From Thermobacillus sp. ZCTH02-B1 (GTDB lineage Bacteria; Bacillota; Bacilli; Paenibacillales; Paenibacillaceae): 64,000 nt of DNA. A model generated the notes under the pieces. The model was not told the origin of the DNA and did not search any database. It saw only the letters and a program-made list of their open reading frames with translations. Each line of letters opens with the position of its first letter. The first letter of the stretch is position 1. This document shows positions 25,459 to 35,302 of this stretch, one piece after another. Position numbers and translations under genes: made by a program. The DNA is taken from NCBI RefSeq assembly GCF_002159085.1, contig NZ_LZRU01000001.1, positions 1-64,000 on the forward strand, written 5' to 3'.

Positions 25459-26832
25459 TCACGCGCCGGCGTTCGCCTCCTGCGCCGGACGCCCGGTCCG
25501 GATCAGGAAAGCGGTGGCCAGCGACACGAGGCTGCCGGCCGTGCCGTACAGGAACATCCAGCGGAATCCCTCCGCCAGTTCCGGCGCCCGCGCAATCATC
25601 GCGCCCATCAGCGTAACGCCGAACGCCGTGCCGATGTTCCGCGCGAACATCTGCAGGGACGTCGAGACGCCCTTCCGGTCGGGCCCGACGAGCTGCTGCG
25701 CGCCGATGATCGACACCGTCGACAGGATGCCGAACGCGAAGCCGAGCGGAATCGTGGAGAAGAAGACGAACCAGAAATCGTTGAACCGCCCGAGCAGGAG
25801 GAACAGCGCGGCCGAGGCGACCTGCAGGACGTTGCCGGCCACGATGAGCGGGCGGTAGCCGTACTTCAAAATCCAGCGTCCCGCGGGCACCGAGGCACCC
25901 ATCCAGCCGACCGTCATGCCGAGCATCGCGACGCCGCTCAGGAATATCGCCCAATCCTTCCCCTTCAGCGCGTATTCCTGCAGGTACAGCGGCAGGTAGG
26001 TGGACGCCCCGAACAGCGCCATGTTCGAGAGGAAACCGTTCACGTTCAGCCAGACAACCGAACGGTCGCGGAACAGGTCCAGCGGCAGGAGCGGCGACGC
26101 GTGCCCGAGCTCCCACCGCCCGAACAGCGCGAGCAGCGCGAGGCCGCCCGCGGCGCACAGCGCGGCGGCGCCGCCGGAGACCGTCGTCGTCATGAGCAGC
26201 AGGCCGACACCCGCCGTAAAGAGCGCCGCGCCGGCGATGTCGACCGGGGCCGGCCGGGGCTGGTACGCCTCGCGGTACGGCACAAGCAGCAGCATCGACA
26301 CGATGCTGATCGGGATATTGACGTAGAAAATCCACCGCCACGTCCAATACTCGACGAACAGCGAGCCGAGCAGCGGCGCGACGACCGCGGACAGCCCCCA
26401 CATCGCCGTGAACAGCGCCTGGATGCGGCCGCGCTTCTCGACGGTGAACAGGTCGCCCGCGATGATCGCCGGGAACGGGTTCATGACACCCGCTCCGATG
26501 CCCTGCACGGCGCGGAAGATCACGAGCTGCAGCATCGACTGCGCGGCGCCGCACAGCGCCGATCCGAACAGGAACAGGACGAGCCCGCCGAGCAGCACCT
26601 TCTTCCTGCCGTACAGGTCGGAGAGGCGGCCGGCGATCGGCGCGAGCACCGTCGTGAAGATCATGTAGGACGCGAACGTCCACGCGTACAGGCCGCCGCC
26701 GCTCCGGTCCCCCAGCTCGCCCGCGATCACCGGCATCGTCGTGTTGATGATCGTCGTGTCCATCGCCGAGACGAGCATCGCCATGACGATGCCCGAGAGC
26801 ACCGATATTCTCCGCCAGTCCACCTTCCGCAC
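25459..26832 (-). CDS. MFS drug exporter of the DHA2 (EmrB/QacA) family
   Basis: A 457-residue exporter with about 14 membrane segments. Family motifs are AMDTTIINTTMPVIAGELG in helix 1, the loop GRLSDLYGRKKVLLGG and motif C-like GIGAGVMNPFPAIIAGDLF. Family members expel drugs, dyes or antibiotics. No regulator gene adjoins it. Its substrate cannot be inferred. Confidence 0.9.
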   Translation of the reverse strand: MRKVDWRRISVLSGIVMAMLVSAMDTTIINTTMPVIAGELGDRSGGGLYAWTFASYMIFTTVLAPIAGRLSDLYGRKKVLLGGLVLFLFGSALCGAAQSMLQLVIFRAVQGIGAGVMNPFPAIIAGDLFTVEKRGRIQALFTAMWGLSAVVAPLLGSLFVEYWTWRWIFYVNIPISIVSMLLLVPYREAYQPRPAPVDIAGAALFTAGVGLLLMTTTVSGGAAALCAAGGLALLALFGRWELGHASPLLPLDLFRDRSVVWLNVNGFLSNMALFGASTYLPLYLQEYALKGKDWAIFLSGVAMLGMTVGWMGASVPAGRWILKYGYRPLIVAGNVLQVASAALFLLLGRFNDFWFVFFSTIPLGFAFGILSTVSIIGAQQLVGPDRKGVSTSLQMFARNIGTAFGVTLMGAMIARAPELAEGFRWMFLYGTAGSLVSLATAFLIRTGRPAQEANAGA

Positions 26833-26955
26833 CTCCCGTCCGGCATTCGCATACCGCCATTATCCACGAATGTCCCGTGCCTGGTCAATCCTTTTTCGCG
26901 CCCCATCGAAAAGTCCCCGCCGCAGCCCGGACACAACGCGCCGAACCACATAGGA

Positions 26956-27024
26956 TAACCGGGACCCATCTGCGCGACTAACCGGGACCGATATGCGCGA
27001 CGATCCGGGAGGCATGCGGGAATG
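26956..27024. repeat. 23-bp tandem repeat ending at a start codon
   Basis: Two 23-base units, TAACCGGGACC-x-AT-x-TGCGCGAC, lie at 26956-26978 and 26979-27001 with 3 differences. A third degenerate copy, at 27002-27024, supplies the ribosome site (GGGAGG) and ATG of the next gene. Confidence 0.8.
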
Positions 27025-28332
27025 CGTCTGGTTTTGCTGTGCGGCGGCGCGGGCACCCGGCTGCGGCCGCTCTCGAACGACATCCGCTCGAAGTTGTTCC
27101 TTGACCTGCTGCCCGCTCCGGACGGCGGCAGGGAATCGATGATCCGGCGGCTGTGCCGGCAGCTGGAAGAAGCGGGCCTGCTCTCGTCCGCCCTGTTCGT
27201 CGTCCGGGCGGACCAGACGGCGATCCTCCGCCGCCGGATCGGCGACGGCGGGCTCGTCATTCCCGAGCCCGCGCGGCGCGGCACCTGGCTCGCTTCGGCG
27301 CTGGCCGCCTCCTACCTCCATTCGGCGCTGGCCGCGCCGCCGGACGAGATCGTCTGCGTCATGCCCGCCGATACGCTCGTCGATGAAGCGTTCTTCCGCA
27401 CGGTCGCCCGCCTCCCGGAAGCGCTGAAGGAGACGCGCGCGAAGCTCGCCATGATCGGCGCCGCTCCCGCACATCCGTCCGACCAGTTCGGCTACATCGT
27501 GCCGGACGGGCCGCCGGCGCCGGGCGGCCGGGCGGCCGTGCGCCGGTTCGCCGAGAAGCCCTCCGCCGCGGAGGCGGAGCGGCTGATCCGGGCCGGCGCG
27601 CTCTGGAACTGCGGCGTGTACGCGTGCCGGCTGGGCTACCTGTTGCGGGCGATGGAGGAGCGCGGGCTGCCCGCCGACTACGGCCGGCTGCAGGAGCTGT
27701 ACGAGGGGCTTGCGGCCGACAGCTTCGACCGGGAGATCGCCGAGCGCGAGCCGGACGCGGTCGTCCTGCGGCACGACGGCCTGTGGCGCGATCTCGGGAG
27801 CTGGGCCGCGCTCACCGCCGAGCTCGGCGCGGCCGTCATCGGTCCGGGCACGATCTCCGGCGACGCAGAGGGCACGCGCATCGTGAACGAATTGCACATC
27901 CCGATCCACGTGATCGGCGTCCGCAACGTCATCGTGGCCGCCGGACCGGACGGCATCCTCGTCGCGGGCCTGGAGGAAATCGGCCGGCTGCGCGATCTCC
28001 CGGATCCGGCGGGCCGCCCGATGTACGGCGAATACGCCTGGGGCGTCCGGCGCGTCATCCATGCGGACGCGGGCGTAGGCGGCCGGACGATCGCGCTCGC
28101 GAAGCTCGTCCCCGGCGCCGTGCGGCGGATGCCGGAGGAAGCCGGCGCCGGGCTCCTGATCGCCGCGATCGCGGGCGAAGGCGAGCTGCTGCGCCGGGAC
28201 GGAAGCGCCGCGGCGCTGCGCCCGGGCCTCGCCGTCTTCATGCCGGGAGATGAACCGTTCGCGCTAAGGACCGATGGCGGGCTCGAGCTGATCGAAGTGC
28301 ACTTCGCCGGACCGGCGCATAAGCTGGAGTGA
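27022..28332 (+). CDS. Mannose-1-phosphate guanylyltransferase-like protein with cupin tail
   Basis: A 436-residue sugar-nucleotide enzyme. The N-terminal signature LLCGGAGTRLRPLSNDIRSK is the nucleotide-binding loop of sugar-phosphate nucleotidyltransferases. CVMPADTLVDE supplies the metal-binding Asp, and RRFAEKPSAAEAE matches the GDP-mannose enzymes. The C-terminal 100 residues (EYAWGVRRVIHADAG onward, ending ALRTDGGLELIEVHFAG) look like a cupin, as in type II phosphomannose isomerase fusions. GGGAGG precedes the ATG. The next gene overlaps its stop codon. Confidence 0.8.
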   Translation: MRLVLLCGGAGTRLRPLSNDIRSKLFLDLLPAPDGGRESMIRRLCRQLEEAGLLSSALFVVRADQTAILRRRIGDGGLVIPEPARRGTWLASALAASYLHSALAAPPDEIVCVMPADTLVDEAFFRTVARLPEALKETRAKLAMIGAAPAHPSDQFGYIVPDGPPAPGGRAAVRRFAEKPSAAEAERLIRAGALWNCGVYACRLGYLLRAMEERGLPADYGRLQELYEGLAADSFDREIAEREPDAVVLRHDGLWRDLGSWAALTAELGAAVIGPGTISGDAEGTRIVNELHIPIHVIGVRNVIVAAGPDGILVAGLEEIGRLRDLPDPAGRPMYGEYAWGVRRVIHADAGVGGRTIALAKLVPGAVRRMPEEAGAGLLIAAIAGEGELLRRDGSAAALRPGLAVFMPGDEPFALRTDGGLELIEVHFAGPAHKLE

Positions 28333-28361
28333 TACCTTTCGGGAAAAACGGGGGGGTCCCG

Positions 28362-29186
28362 GTGACAACCGGCCGCATGAAGCGCCCTGCCGGGTCCGGG
28401 AAACCGGGCGATACGATCGACGTGCTCATTCCGGCCGCCGCGAAAGATCTCGGCACGCTGCCGCACGCGATCGACGGCGTCCGGCGTATGGTCCGGCATC
28501 CGATCGGCACGATCTGGGTCGTCTCGCCGGACAATCCGCGGATCCGGGCCGTATGCGCGCGCAAGGGATGCCGTTTCGTGAACGAGCGGAGGATCGAGCC
28601 GATTCCGAAGCGCCGCATCCGCTACCGGTCGAAGCGGTGGGAGCGGTCCGGCTGGCTGTACCAGCAGCTCCTGAAGCTGAGCGGCGACCGGATCGTCCGG
28701 CGCCGGCGCTTCCTCGTCCTGGACGCCGACACGGTGCTGATCCGCCCGCACCGGTTCCGGATCGGCGGCAGGACCGTATTCTACTGCCGGCGGTGGAGCC
28801 GGCCCGAATATTTCCGGACGTACCGGAAGCTCACGGGCCTCCGGCGGAGGGCGAAGGTGTCGTTCGTCGCCCATTACATGCTGTTCGACCGGCTCAGGCT
28901 CGCCCGTCTGAAACGGCTGATCGAGGCGCGGCACGGAAAGCCGTGGCACCGGGCCATCCTGGACAGCATCGACCGGAAGCGCAACTTCGGATTCTCCGAA
29001 TACGAGACGTACGGCCACTTCGTGTACGGCGAAAATCCTTCCGCCGTCAAGCTGCTGCCCGCCCTGAACCTTCCGCTCCGCCGCAGCGCCTCTTCTCTCA
29101 CGGCGGCCGACAGGCGCCGGTACGCGCGGAAATACCGCTCGCTCTCGTTCCACCGGCGGGGCGTGTACGTCCGGAGAAAGCGGTGA
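28362..29186 (+). CDS. DUF6492-like putative glycosyltransferase
   Basis: A protein of about 274 residues rich in Arg. It has an N-terminal alpha/beta part (IDVLIPAAAKDLGTLPHAID), a DxD motif in RRRFLVLDADTVLIRPHRF, and aromatic residues around GFSEYETYGHFVYG. This pattern fits DUF6492 proteins, which resemble family 2 or 8 glycosyltransferases. The start is uncertain. GTG at 28362 has a GGGGGG run upstream, while GTG at 28329 overlaps the previous stop. Co-transcription with the nucleotidyltransferase suggests a role in a surface polysaccharide. Confidence 0.7.
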   Translation: MTTGRMKRPAGSGKPGDTIDVLIPAAAKDLGTLPHAIDGVRRMVRHPIGTIWVVSPDNPRIRAVCARKGCRFVNERRIEPIPKRRIRYRSKRWERSGWLYQQLLKLSGDRIVRRRRFLVLDADTVLIRPHRFRIGGRTVFYCRRWSRPEYFRTYRKLTGLRRRAKVSFVAHYMLFDRLRLARLKRLIEARHGKPWHRAILDSIDRKRNFGFSEYETYGHFVYGENPSAVKLLPALNLPLRRSASSLTAADRRRYARKYRSLSFHRRGVYVRRKR

Positions 29187-29292
29187 AGGCTTCAGGCGCA
29201 GCCCCGTCTTCCGCTCCCCGGAACCCTCCCGCCGCCTGCCGGACCCGGCGCGGATGATCGTGGAACCACAAAGACATCGCCCGCAAAACGAA

Positions 29293-29349
29293 GCAGCCTG
29301 TCCGTTCCCGCCCGCCTTCAGGCAAAGGCGGAACCGCCGGACAGGCTGC
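29293..29349. terminator. Inverted repeat between convergent units
   Basis: GCAGCCTGTCCG and its exact complement CGGACAGGCTGC flank a partly self-complementary loop. On the minus strand it is followed by TTCGTTTTGC, so it probably ends the polyol operon. Confidence 0.6.
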
Positions 29350-29379
29350 CCGCATCTTCAAGAAGTCAACCGGCCCGCA

Positions 29380-30288
29380 TCAGGCGATTTGGATCTGCAC
29401 CTTGAGCAGATCGGGATCCTTCGGCTTCGCCAGAAATGCCGGCGCTTCTTCCAGCGTGATCACCCTGGAGATGAGCGGCTTCACCCGGATCCGCTTCTCC
29501 TTCACCCAGTGGAAAGCGGGCAGGAACGTATGGTTGATCGCCATGGAACCGATCAGCATCAGGTCCCGGTGGTACAGCTGGAAAGGACGGATGCGGATTT
29601 CCGCGTTCTGCGGCGCCACGCCGAACTGCAGGAACTTGCCGGATGGACCCAGATAATCGATCGCCTGCTCGATGACGGACGGAATGCCGGTCGCATCGAC
29701 GACGGCGTCGAATCCGCGCGGGAAATCTTCCCGTTTCAGCTCGCCGGTGAGCACGGCGCGGGTCGCGCCCAGTTCCAGCGCCAACCGCAATTTGGCCGGC
29801 GACACGTCGACCACGACGAGTTCGGACGCTCCCGACCCGGCAATCGCCTGCGTCAGCTGCAGGCCCATCGCGCCGGCGCCGAACAGGATGACGCGATCGC
29901 CCAATTTCAAATCCAGCCGGTTCATGCCGTGCACGACGCAGGCCACGGGTTCGACGAACGCCGCCTCCGCGAAGCTCATCGAATCGGGAATGACGACCGC
30001 GTTTTTCGCGGGAATCTTCACGTATTCCGCCATCGCCCCGTCCGTCGTGTCGCCGATCGCCCCCCACTTCACGCATTGGTTGCCGCGGCGGGTCAGGCAA
30101 TATTCGCATTCGCCGCACAGCAGGGTCGGATCGGCCGTCACCCGGTCGCCGGGCTTGAATGCCGTGACCCCTTCTCCCACCTTGTCCACGACGCCGGAAA
30201 ATTCATGACCCGGAATGAGCGGATAGGGAGACAGATAAGTGCCCGCAAAGATGTGAAAATCGGTGCCGCAGATGCCGACGCGTTCCAC
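29380..30288 (-). pseudogene. Zinc-dependent alcohol/polyol dehydrogenase lacking its N-terminus
   Basis: The frame encodes 302 residues of a medium-chain dehydrogenase. It starts at VERVGICGTDFHIF, which in full-length relatives lies about 30-35 residues in, after LVK- or LIK-. The catalytic zinc ligands (Cys of GICGTD, GHEF), the structural zinc cysteines (CGECEYCLTRRGNQC) and the NAD loop GAGAMG are all present. Directly upstream lies the stop of the PRD regulator fragment, with one base between. The GTG used as a start has only a poor AAGGAAT site. The first strands of the catalytic domain are missing, so activity is doubtful. Confidence 0.7.
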
Positions 30289-30289
30289 C

Positions 30290-32116
30290 TTAAGATTCCT
30301 TGGCCCCCCGCCGGGGACCGAACATCGTGAGCACGGTCCGGACGGGCACCCGGCGGCCTTCGATCTCCCAATCGACTTCGCCCTCCAGGCGGAACAGGGA
30401 AATGGCCATCTCGCGGATGCCCTCGCTCCGGCAATGCAGCATCGCCAGCGCGTGCGGTTCCATCAACAGCGGTCCGAGCTTCTCGCGATTTTCCAGATCC
30501 CGCTTCAGCAGGGCGGGATCGGTCACGGCGAACCGTTCCGCCGCAAAGGCCAGGATCCGGTCGATCAGCTGCCGCTTGTCGGCGGCGGCGAACCGGTCCG
30601 CGACTTCGACGCTGCGGAGCAGATTGGCGAGCGCTTTGCCGTACCGCTCCACCTGATCCACCTTCCGCGCGACGGTCGTCCGGTCCAGCTCCGGGCGCCG
30701 GATCCGCTGCTGCCTGCGCAGCCGGATCTGTTCAAGCCGGCTCTGGATCCGTTCGATTTCTTCATCCGTGAGAAACGGGCTGACCGTCAGCACATCCGCC
30801 TGCTCCACCTGAATCGGCAGCGTCGTCAGCACGAGATCGACCGGCGGATGGTCCCGCAGCCACTCTTCGAGCTGCACGAGCGACACCGTGTCTTCCACGT
30901 GAAGCGACGGCAGCTTCACCTTGATCTGTGCCTGCAGCAGCTGTGACGTTCCGATCCCGCTGGAACAGACGAGCAGCACCCGGTACTTCTCCCTTCCCGT
31001 CTCCTGCCGGTTCAGCAACGCCGTGCCGAAATGCATCGCCAGATAGCCGATCTCTTCTTCCGGCACCGGCCTGCCGATCGCCTGTTCGAGCCAGCGCGAC
31101 GCCTTGCTGGCCGCCTCGAAGATTTCCGGATATTCCGTCTTGACATGCTGGAGCAGCGGATTGCGGACCGGCATGCCGAGTTCGATCCGCTTGACCGCCG
31201 ACCGCAGGTGGGTGATCAGGTTGGCCGCCAGCCGGTCGTCGCTGCTCAATTCCAGCTTCAATTCCTGCTCCATGATGGAGATCATGCGCTTCGCGTATTC
31301 TTCCACCGCCGAATAGTCGAAGTTGCTCTCCATCAGGTTGTTCGAACGGGCGCCCAGAATGTGCATCGTGATGTATCCGATTTCGCTTTCGGGAAATTCC
31401 AGCTCCAGCTTCTCGCTCAGCCGCGCCGCGAGCTCGGACGCCAGGCGGTACTCCGGCGTCGTCTTGAGCCGCTCGAGGATGTCCCGTTCGATCGTGATTT
31501 CCTCCCGGCTCTTCAGCCGCTGCGCGGCGAGCGCCAGGTGCACGACAAACCCGACGTAGGCGCTGTCCGCCATCGGATGGCCGCGCGTTTTCTCCATCTG
31601 CTGAATGACTTCCTCGATCTTGAGGAGCCAGGCCGGATCGATGAAGTTCAGCAGACGGCCCCGGATTTCGGCGTGCAGTTTATCCTTGTTGTCGTTCCCG
31701 CGGTCGTAGATCAGGGCCATCAGCTGCTCCTGCGTGACATTCTCGTACAGCAGATCCGCCAGGGCTGCGCGGATCTGCTTCTCCTGTCCCTCGATATAGA
31801 CGCCGAGCCCGGGCCTGCGGTGAAGCCGAATGCCGTAGCGTGCGAACCACGGCTCCACCTTCTGCAGGTCGTGGCTGACGGTCGATTCCGCGACATGCAG
31901 CGCTTTGCCGATCGCATACAGCTTGATCGGTTCCTTGCTGGTCAGCAGCATGTGCTTGATGAGCGCCTGCCGTTCCTCCGATGAATGGTACGGCGCGGCA
32001 TCCCCGTCGCGGAGCAGCCCGGCCAGTTCTGCCAGGGCGGACCCGTCGCCTTCCAGCCGGATGCCGCGGCCGAATTTCTTCCGGAAGCGGAGGCCCAGCT
32101 CCCCCAGATACGGTTC
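30290..32116 (-). pseudogene. mtlR: MtlR-type PRD regulator truncated at both ends
   Basis: An open frame of 608 codons shows the tail of a first winged-helix domain (EPYLGELGLRFRKKFG) and a second HTH (LYAIGKALHVAESTVSHDLQ). Two PRDs (FPESEIGYITMHILGA, VPEEEIGYLAMHFGTA), a GatB-like EIIB domain (VLLVCSSGIGTSQLLQ) and an EIIA-like domain ending VLTMFGPRRGAKES follow. No ATG, GTG or TTG occurs before the internal ATG at 31951. The true N-terminal HTH is absent, and a TGA joins it to mtlA. The C-terminus stops short of the expected EIIA end. From 31951 a 553-residue protein could still be made. Confidence 0.75.
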
Positions 32117-33289
32117 TCAGGCGAAGCAGACCGTGATCTTCCGGCTGCCGTCCGCCGCGGCGGCCGCCGGTTTGTCCCTGGGCTCCGCCAATTCGGAGCG
32201 GTTCAGCATCGGACTGATCTCCTGCCACTTCTCGACATGTTCGAGCCTCCGGATCAGCGCGTGCTCCCTGCTTTCCACCTTCCGTTCGTCCAGTTCCTTC
32301 ACCGAACCGAACACGGCGAGGGACACCGCCAGCGAGACGGCCGCGGAGACGGCAATGCCCAGCGTCACGATGAAGACGTCGCCGGGCGGCGCCAGGCCGA
32401 TCACGAGAAGCAGGCTGGCCGGAGAAGGAATGGACACGAGCCCGGCGTTCCAGTATTGAAAGATCCAGATGCCGGACATGCTCCCGAGTATCAGCGCGAT
32501 GAGCAATTGCGGCTTCATCAGCACGTACGGAAAATAGACTTCATGGATGCCGCCCAGCGCATGGATCGCCAGCGACGAAACCGCGTTGCGCCGGGCCCGC
32601 CCCCGCATCCGGATGATGTAAGCCAGCAGCATGCCGATCGCCGGTCCCGGATTGGATTCGAGGAGAAAGAAGATCGACTTGCTCAGATGCCTGATCTGGG
32701 AAATGCCGATCGGCCCGAGGATGCCGTAGCTCATCACATTGTTCAGGAACATCACCTTCGCCGGTTCGATGACGGCCGCCACGGCCGGAAGCCAACCGGA
32801 GTAGGCGATATGCAGGATCAGTTCGTTGAATTTCGTCATGACGCTGGACAGGAACTGGCCGACATACAGGAAGTTGAGCACGGCGAGCCCGCAGGCCATC
32901 ACGGCCAGGATGAAGTTGGCCGTCAGCAGTTCATAGCCCGACGGCAGCCGCTTCTCCATCACGTGTTCGATCCGGTTGACCGCATAACCGATCACGGGAC
33001 CGATGAGGACCGCAATGAAGATCATCGAGACCGAACTGGCCAGGGCCAGGCCGAAGACGACAATGGCCGCCACCGTCCCGCCCCGCCGGCCGCCCAGCAG
33101 ATAGCCGCCGGTATAGCCGAACATGGCGGGAACCAGCCAGTTCAGAAGCGGACCGACCATGAGTTCGACGCTGTCGTTCGGAAACCAGCCGTATACCCCG
33201 AACAGAGCCCGGATCAGCCCGATCACGATCAGGATGACGATATTCTGGGATACGATTGCGCTGAGCAGTCTGCCGAACCTGTACACCAT
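32117..33289 (-). pseudogene. mtlA: Mannitol PTS EIICB truncated before its EIIB domain
   Basis: 390 residues match the EIIC membrane domain of MtlA: RFGRLLSAIV, FGYTGGYLLGGRRGG, EPAKVMFLNNVMSYGIL, FLLESNPGPAIGMLLAY and HALGGIHEVYFPYVLMKPQL. After the linker the protein reads RKITVCFA and stops. In intact proteins this point begins the EIIB phosphorylation site (VACDAGMGSSAMGA). A TGA stands where the phosphorylated Cys would be, and the following codons belong to mtlR. A TGA lies three codons upstream of the ATG and no ribosome site is obvious, so the 5' end may also be damaged. Confidence 0.78.
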
Positions 33290-33362
33290 ACCGGGTCACC
33301 GTCAATCCGCGCGAACGCGCCACGCCGGGATGAAATCGAACGCGCCGACAACGTCGAGCGAT

Positions 33363-34406
33363 CTACGGCTGAATGATGATCTTCAGCGTGCGGTTTTTCT
33401 CCCTGATGGCCTTCTCGAACGCTTGCGGCGTTTCGTCAAGCGTCATGCGATCCGTAATGATCGGATCCAGGTCGAGGCTCTCGGCGGCCATGACGGCGAC
33501 GCCGGTGGGATACGTGTTGTGATAGCGGAACACCCCGCGGATATCGATTTCGTTGTCGACGATATGGGGGATGTTGAACGGCGTCGCTTCTTCCTGCGGA
33601 AGCCCGACGAGCACGACCCTGCCGCCCCGGCGCACCGCCTGCAGCGCGGACTGGGCCGCCTTGCCGTTGCCCGCGGTCTCGATCGCGAGATCCGCTTTGC
33701 GGCCTCCGGTCAGGCGCAGCAATGCTTCCTGTCCGTCTTCCTCGCGCAGGTTGATGACGGCGTCGGCCCCCATCTGCAGCGCCCGCTCCAGGCGGAAAGA
33801 CTCGAGGTCGACGCCGATGACCCGCCCGGCGCCTGCCGCCTTGGCGGCGAGCAGCGTCATCATGCCGATCGGTCCCATGCCCATGATGACCACCGTCTCC
33901 CCCGTGCGCAGTTCGCCGCGGCGCACCGCATGCAGCCCGACGGAGAGCGGCTCGATCAACGCCGCCTTCTCGAAGGACATCGAATCCGGGATCGGGAAGA
34001 GCAGATCGGCCCGCATCGTGATGTACTCGCAGAACGCCCCGTCAATCGGCGGCGTCGCGAGGAATCGGACATCCGGACACAGGTTGTACCGGCCCGACTT
34101 GCAGTATTCGCACCGGCCGCAGGTGGCGCCCGGCTCGATCGTCACCCGTTGCCCTTCCTTCAGATGGCGGACATCCCGGCCGACGGCGACAACCTCGCCC
34201 GCCGCCTCGTGTCCGAGGATGATCGGCCCCGTCACGACATACGGTCCGATCCGGCCGTGCTCGTAGTAATGGACGTCCGAGCCGCACAGACCGACCGCCC
34301 TCACCCGCACGAGCGCCTCGTCCGGACCGGGGGTCGGAATGTCCACCTCCCGGATTTCGATTTTTCCCACCTGCGTCAAAACGGCCGCCTTCATCTTGCC
34401 TTGCAT
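33363..34406 (-). CDS. Zinc-dependent polyol (sorbitol/xylitol-type) dehydrogenase
   Basis: A 347-residue medium-chain dehydrogenase of the sorbitol dehydrogenase type, oxidising a polyol to a ketose with NAD. Catalytic zinc ligands are in VGLCGSDVHYYEHG and LGHEAAGEV. The structural cysteines are CGRCEYCKSGRYNLC. The nucleotide loop is VIIMGMGPIGMM, and VDLES places an acidic residue for NAD. It is complete, unlike the paralogue at 29380. It follows the polyol ABC permease by 66 bases and belongs to the same operon. Confidence 0.92.
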   Translation of the reverse strand: MQGKMKAAVLTQVGKIEIREVDIPTPGPDEALVRVRAVGLCGSDVHYYEHGRIGPYVVTGPIILGHEAAGEVVAVGRDVRHLKEGQRVTIEPGATCGRCEYCKSGRYNLCPDVRFLATPPIDGAFCEYITMRADLLFPIPDSMSFEKAALIEPLSVGLHAVRRGELRTGETVVIMGMGPIGMMTLLAAKAAGAGRVIGVDLESFRLERALQMGADAVINLREEDGQEALLRLTGGRKADLAIETAGNGKAAQSALQAVRRGGRVVLVGLPQEEATPFNIPHIVDNEIDIRGVFRYHNTYPTGVAVMAAESLDLDPIITDRMTLDETPQAFEKAIREKNRTLKIIIQP

Positions 34407-34472
34407 CGCAACGCCCTCCTTGTCATATCCGGGATATCCATCGCGTTCTTCCTTCGGCGCCGGCGTCCCTGC

Positions 34473-35300
34473 TCATTTCACGGCCCCCATGGACAGGCCG
34501 CGCACCATGTACTTGCGCACGAGCAACCCGCAGATCAGCATCGGCGTGATGATGACGGTGCCTGTGGCCATCGCCTGGCCCCATTTGATGCCGGATTGCG
34601 AGACGAGCAGGGACACCGCGATCGGAATCGTCTGCGTCTGGCGATTCGTGAAGATTGAGGCGAACAGATAGTCATTCCACGCGAACATGAGACACAACAC
34701 CGCCGTGGCCACGATGCCGGGAGAAGCGGTCGGCACCACAATGCGCCAGAAGGCGCGGAATTTGCCGCAGCCGTCGATCATCGCCGCTTCTTCCAGATCG
34801 GCCGGCACATCCTTGAAGAAGGTGGTCATCATCCAGAGCGCGAAGGGCAGGTTGAAGGTGGTGTAGGCCAGGATGAGCCCCGTCGTCGTGCCGATCAACT
34901 GGAGTTTGGAGAAAATCAGATACAGCGGCAGAATGACCGCCGGAATCGGCGCCATCCGCGTGCTGATGATCCAGAACGAGATGTCCTTCTCCCGCTTGAA
35001 GCCGCCGCGCGCCAGGCCGAATCCGCCCATCACCCCGAGGAACAGGCAGACGATCGTCGTCAGAATCGACACCATCAGGCTGTTCTTGAGAAACCGCGGA
35101 AAATCCCCCCTTCCGAAAAACATTTCCCGATACGACTCGAACGTCGGGGCGAAGAACAGCTTCGGCGGCATCTCGAACATGTTGACCTGGGTCTTGAGCG
35201 AAGACATGAGCATGATCAGGATCGGCGAAAGCGCCCAGATCAGGCACAGCAGCATCAAGGCATAAAGAGCGGTGTTAATGGAATATTTCTTCAGTTGCAT
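34473..35300 (-). CDS. Polyol/sugar ABC transporter permease (MalG-like)
   Basis: A 275-residue permease with six membrane segments. The EAA loop reads VPADLEEAAMIDGCGKFRAFWRIVVP. The start MQLKKYSINTALYALML is chosen because AGGAGG lies eight bases upstream. The C-terminal ...RKYMVRGLSMGAVK is the usual ending of MalG-type permeases. It sits two bases after the MalF-like gene. Confidence 0.94.
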   Translation of the reverse strand: MQLKKYSINTALYALMLLCLIWALSPILIMLMSSLKTQVNMFEMPPKLFFAPTFESYREMFFGRGDFPRFLKNSLMVSILTTIVCLFLGVMGGFGLARGGFKREKDISFWIISTRMAPIPAVILPLYLIFSKLQLIGTTTGLILAYTTFNLPFALWMMTTFFKDVPADLEEAAMIDGCGKFRAFWRIVVPTASPGIVATAVLCLMFAWNDYLFASIFTNRQTQTIPIAVSLLVSQSGIKWGQAMATGTVIITPMLICGLLVRKYMVRGLSMGAVK

Positions 35301-35302
35301 CC

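Noticed and set aside
25238-26860. A 540-codon frame overlapping the MFS gene on the same strand
   Set aside because: It is a shifted frame of the MFS gene, Arg/Gly/Ala-rich and with no membrane pattern.
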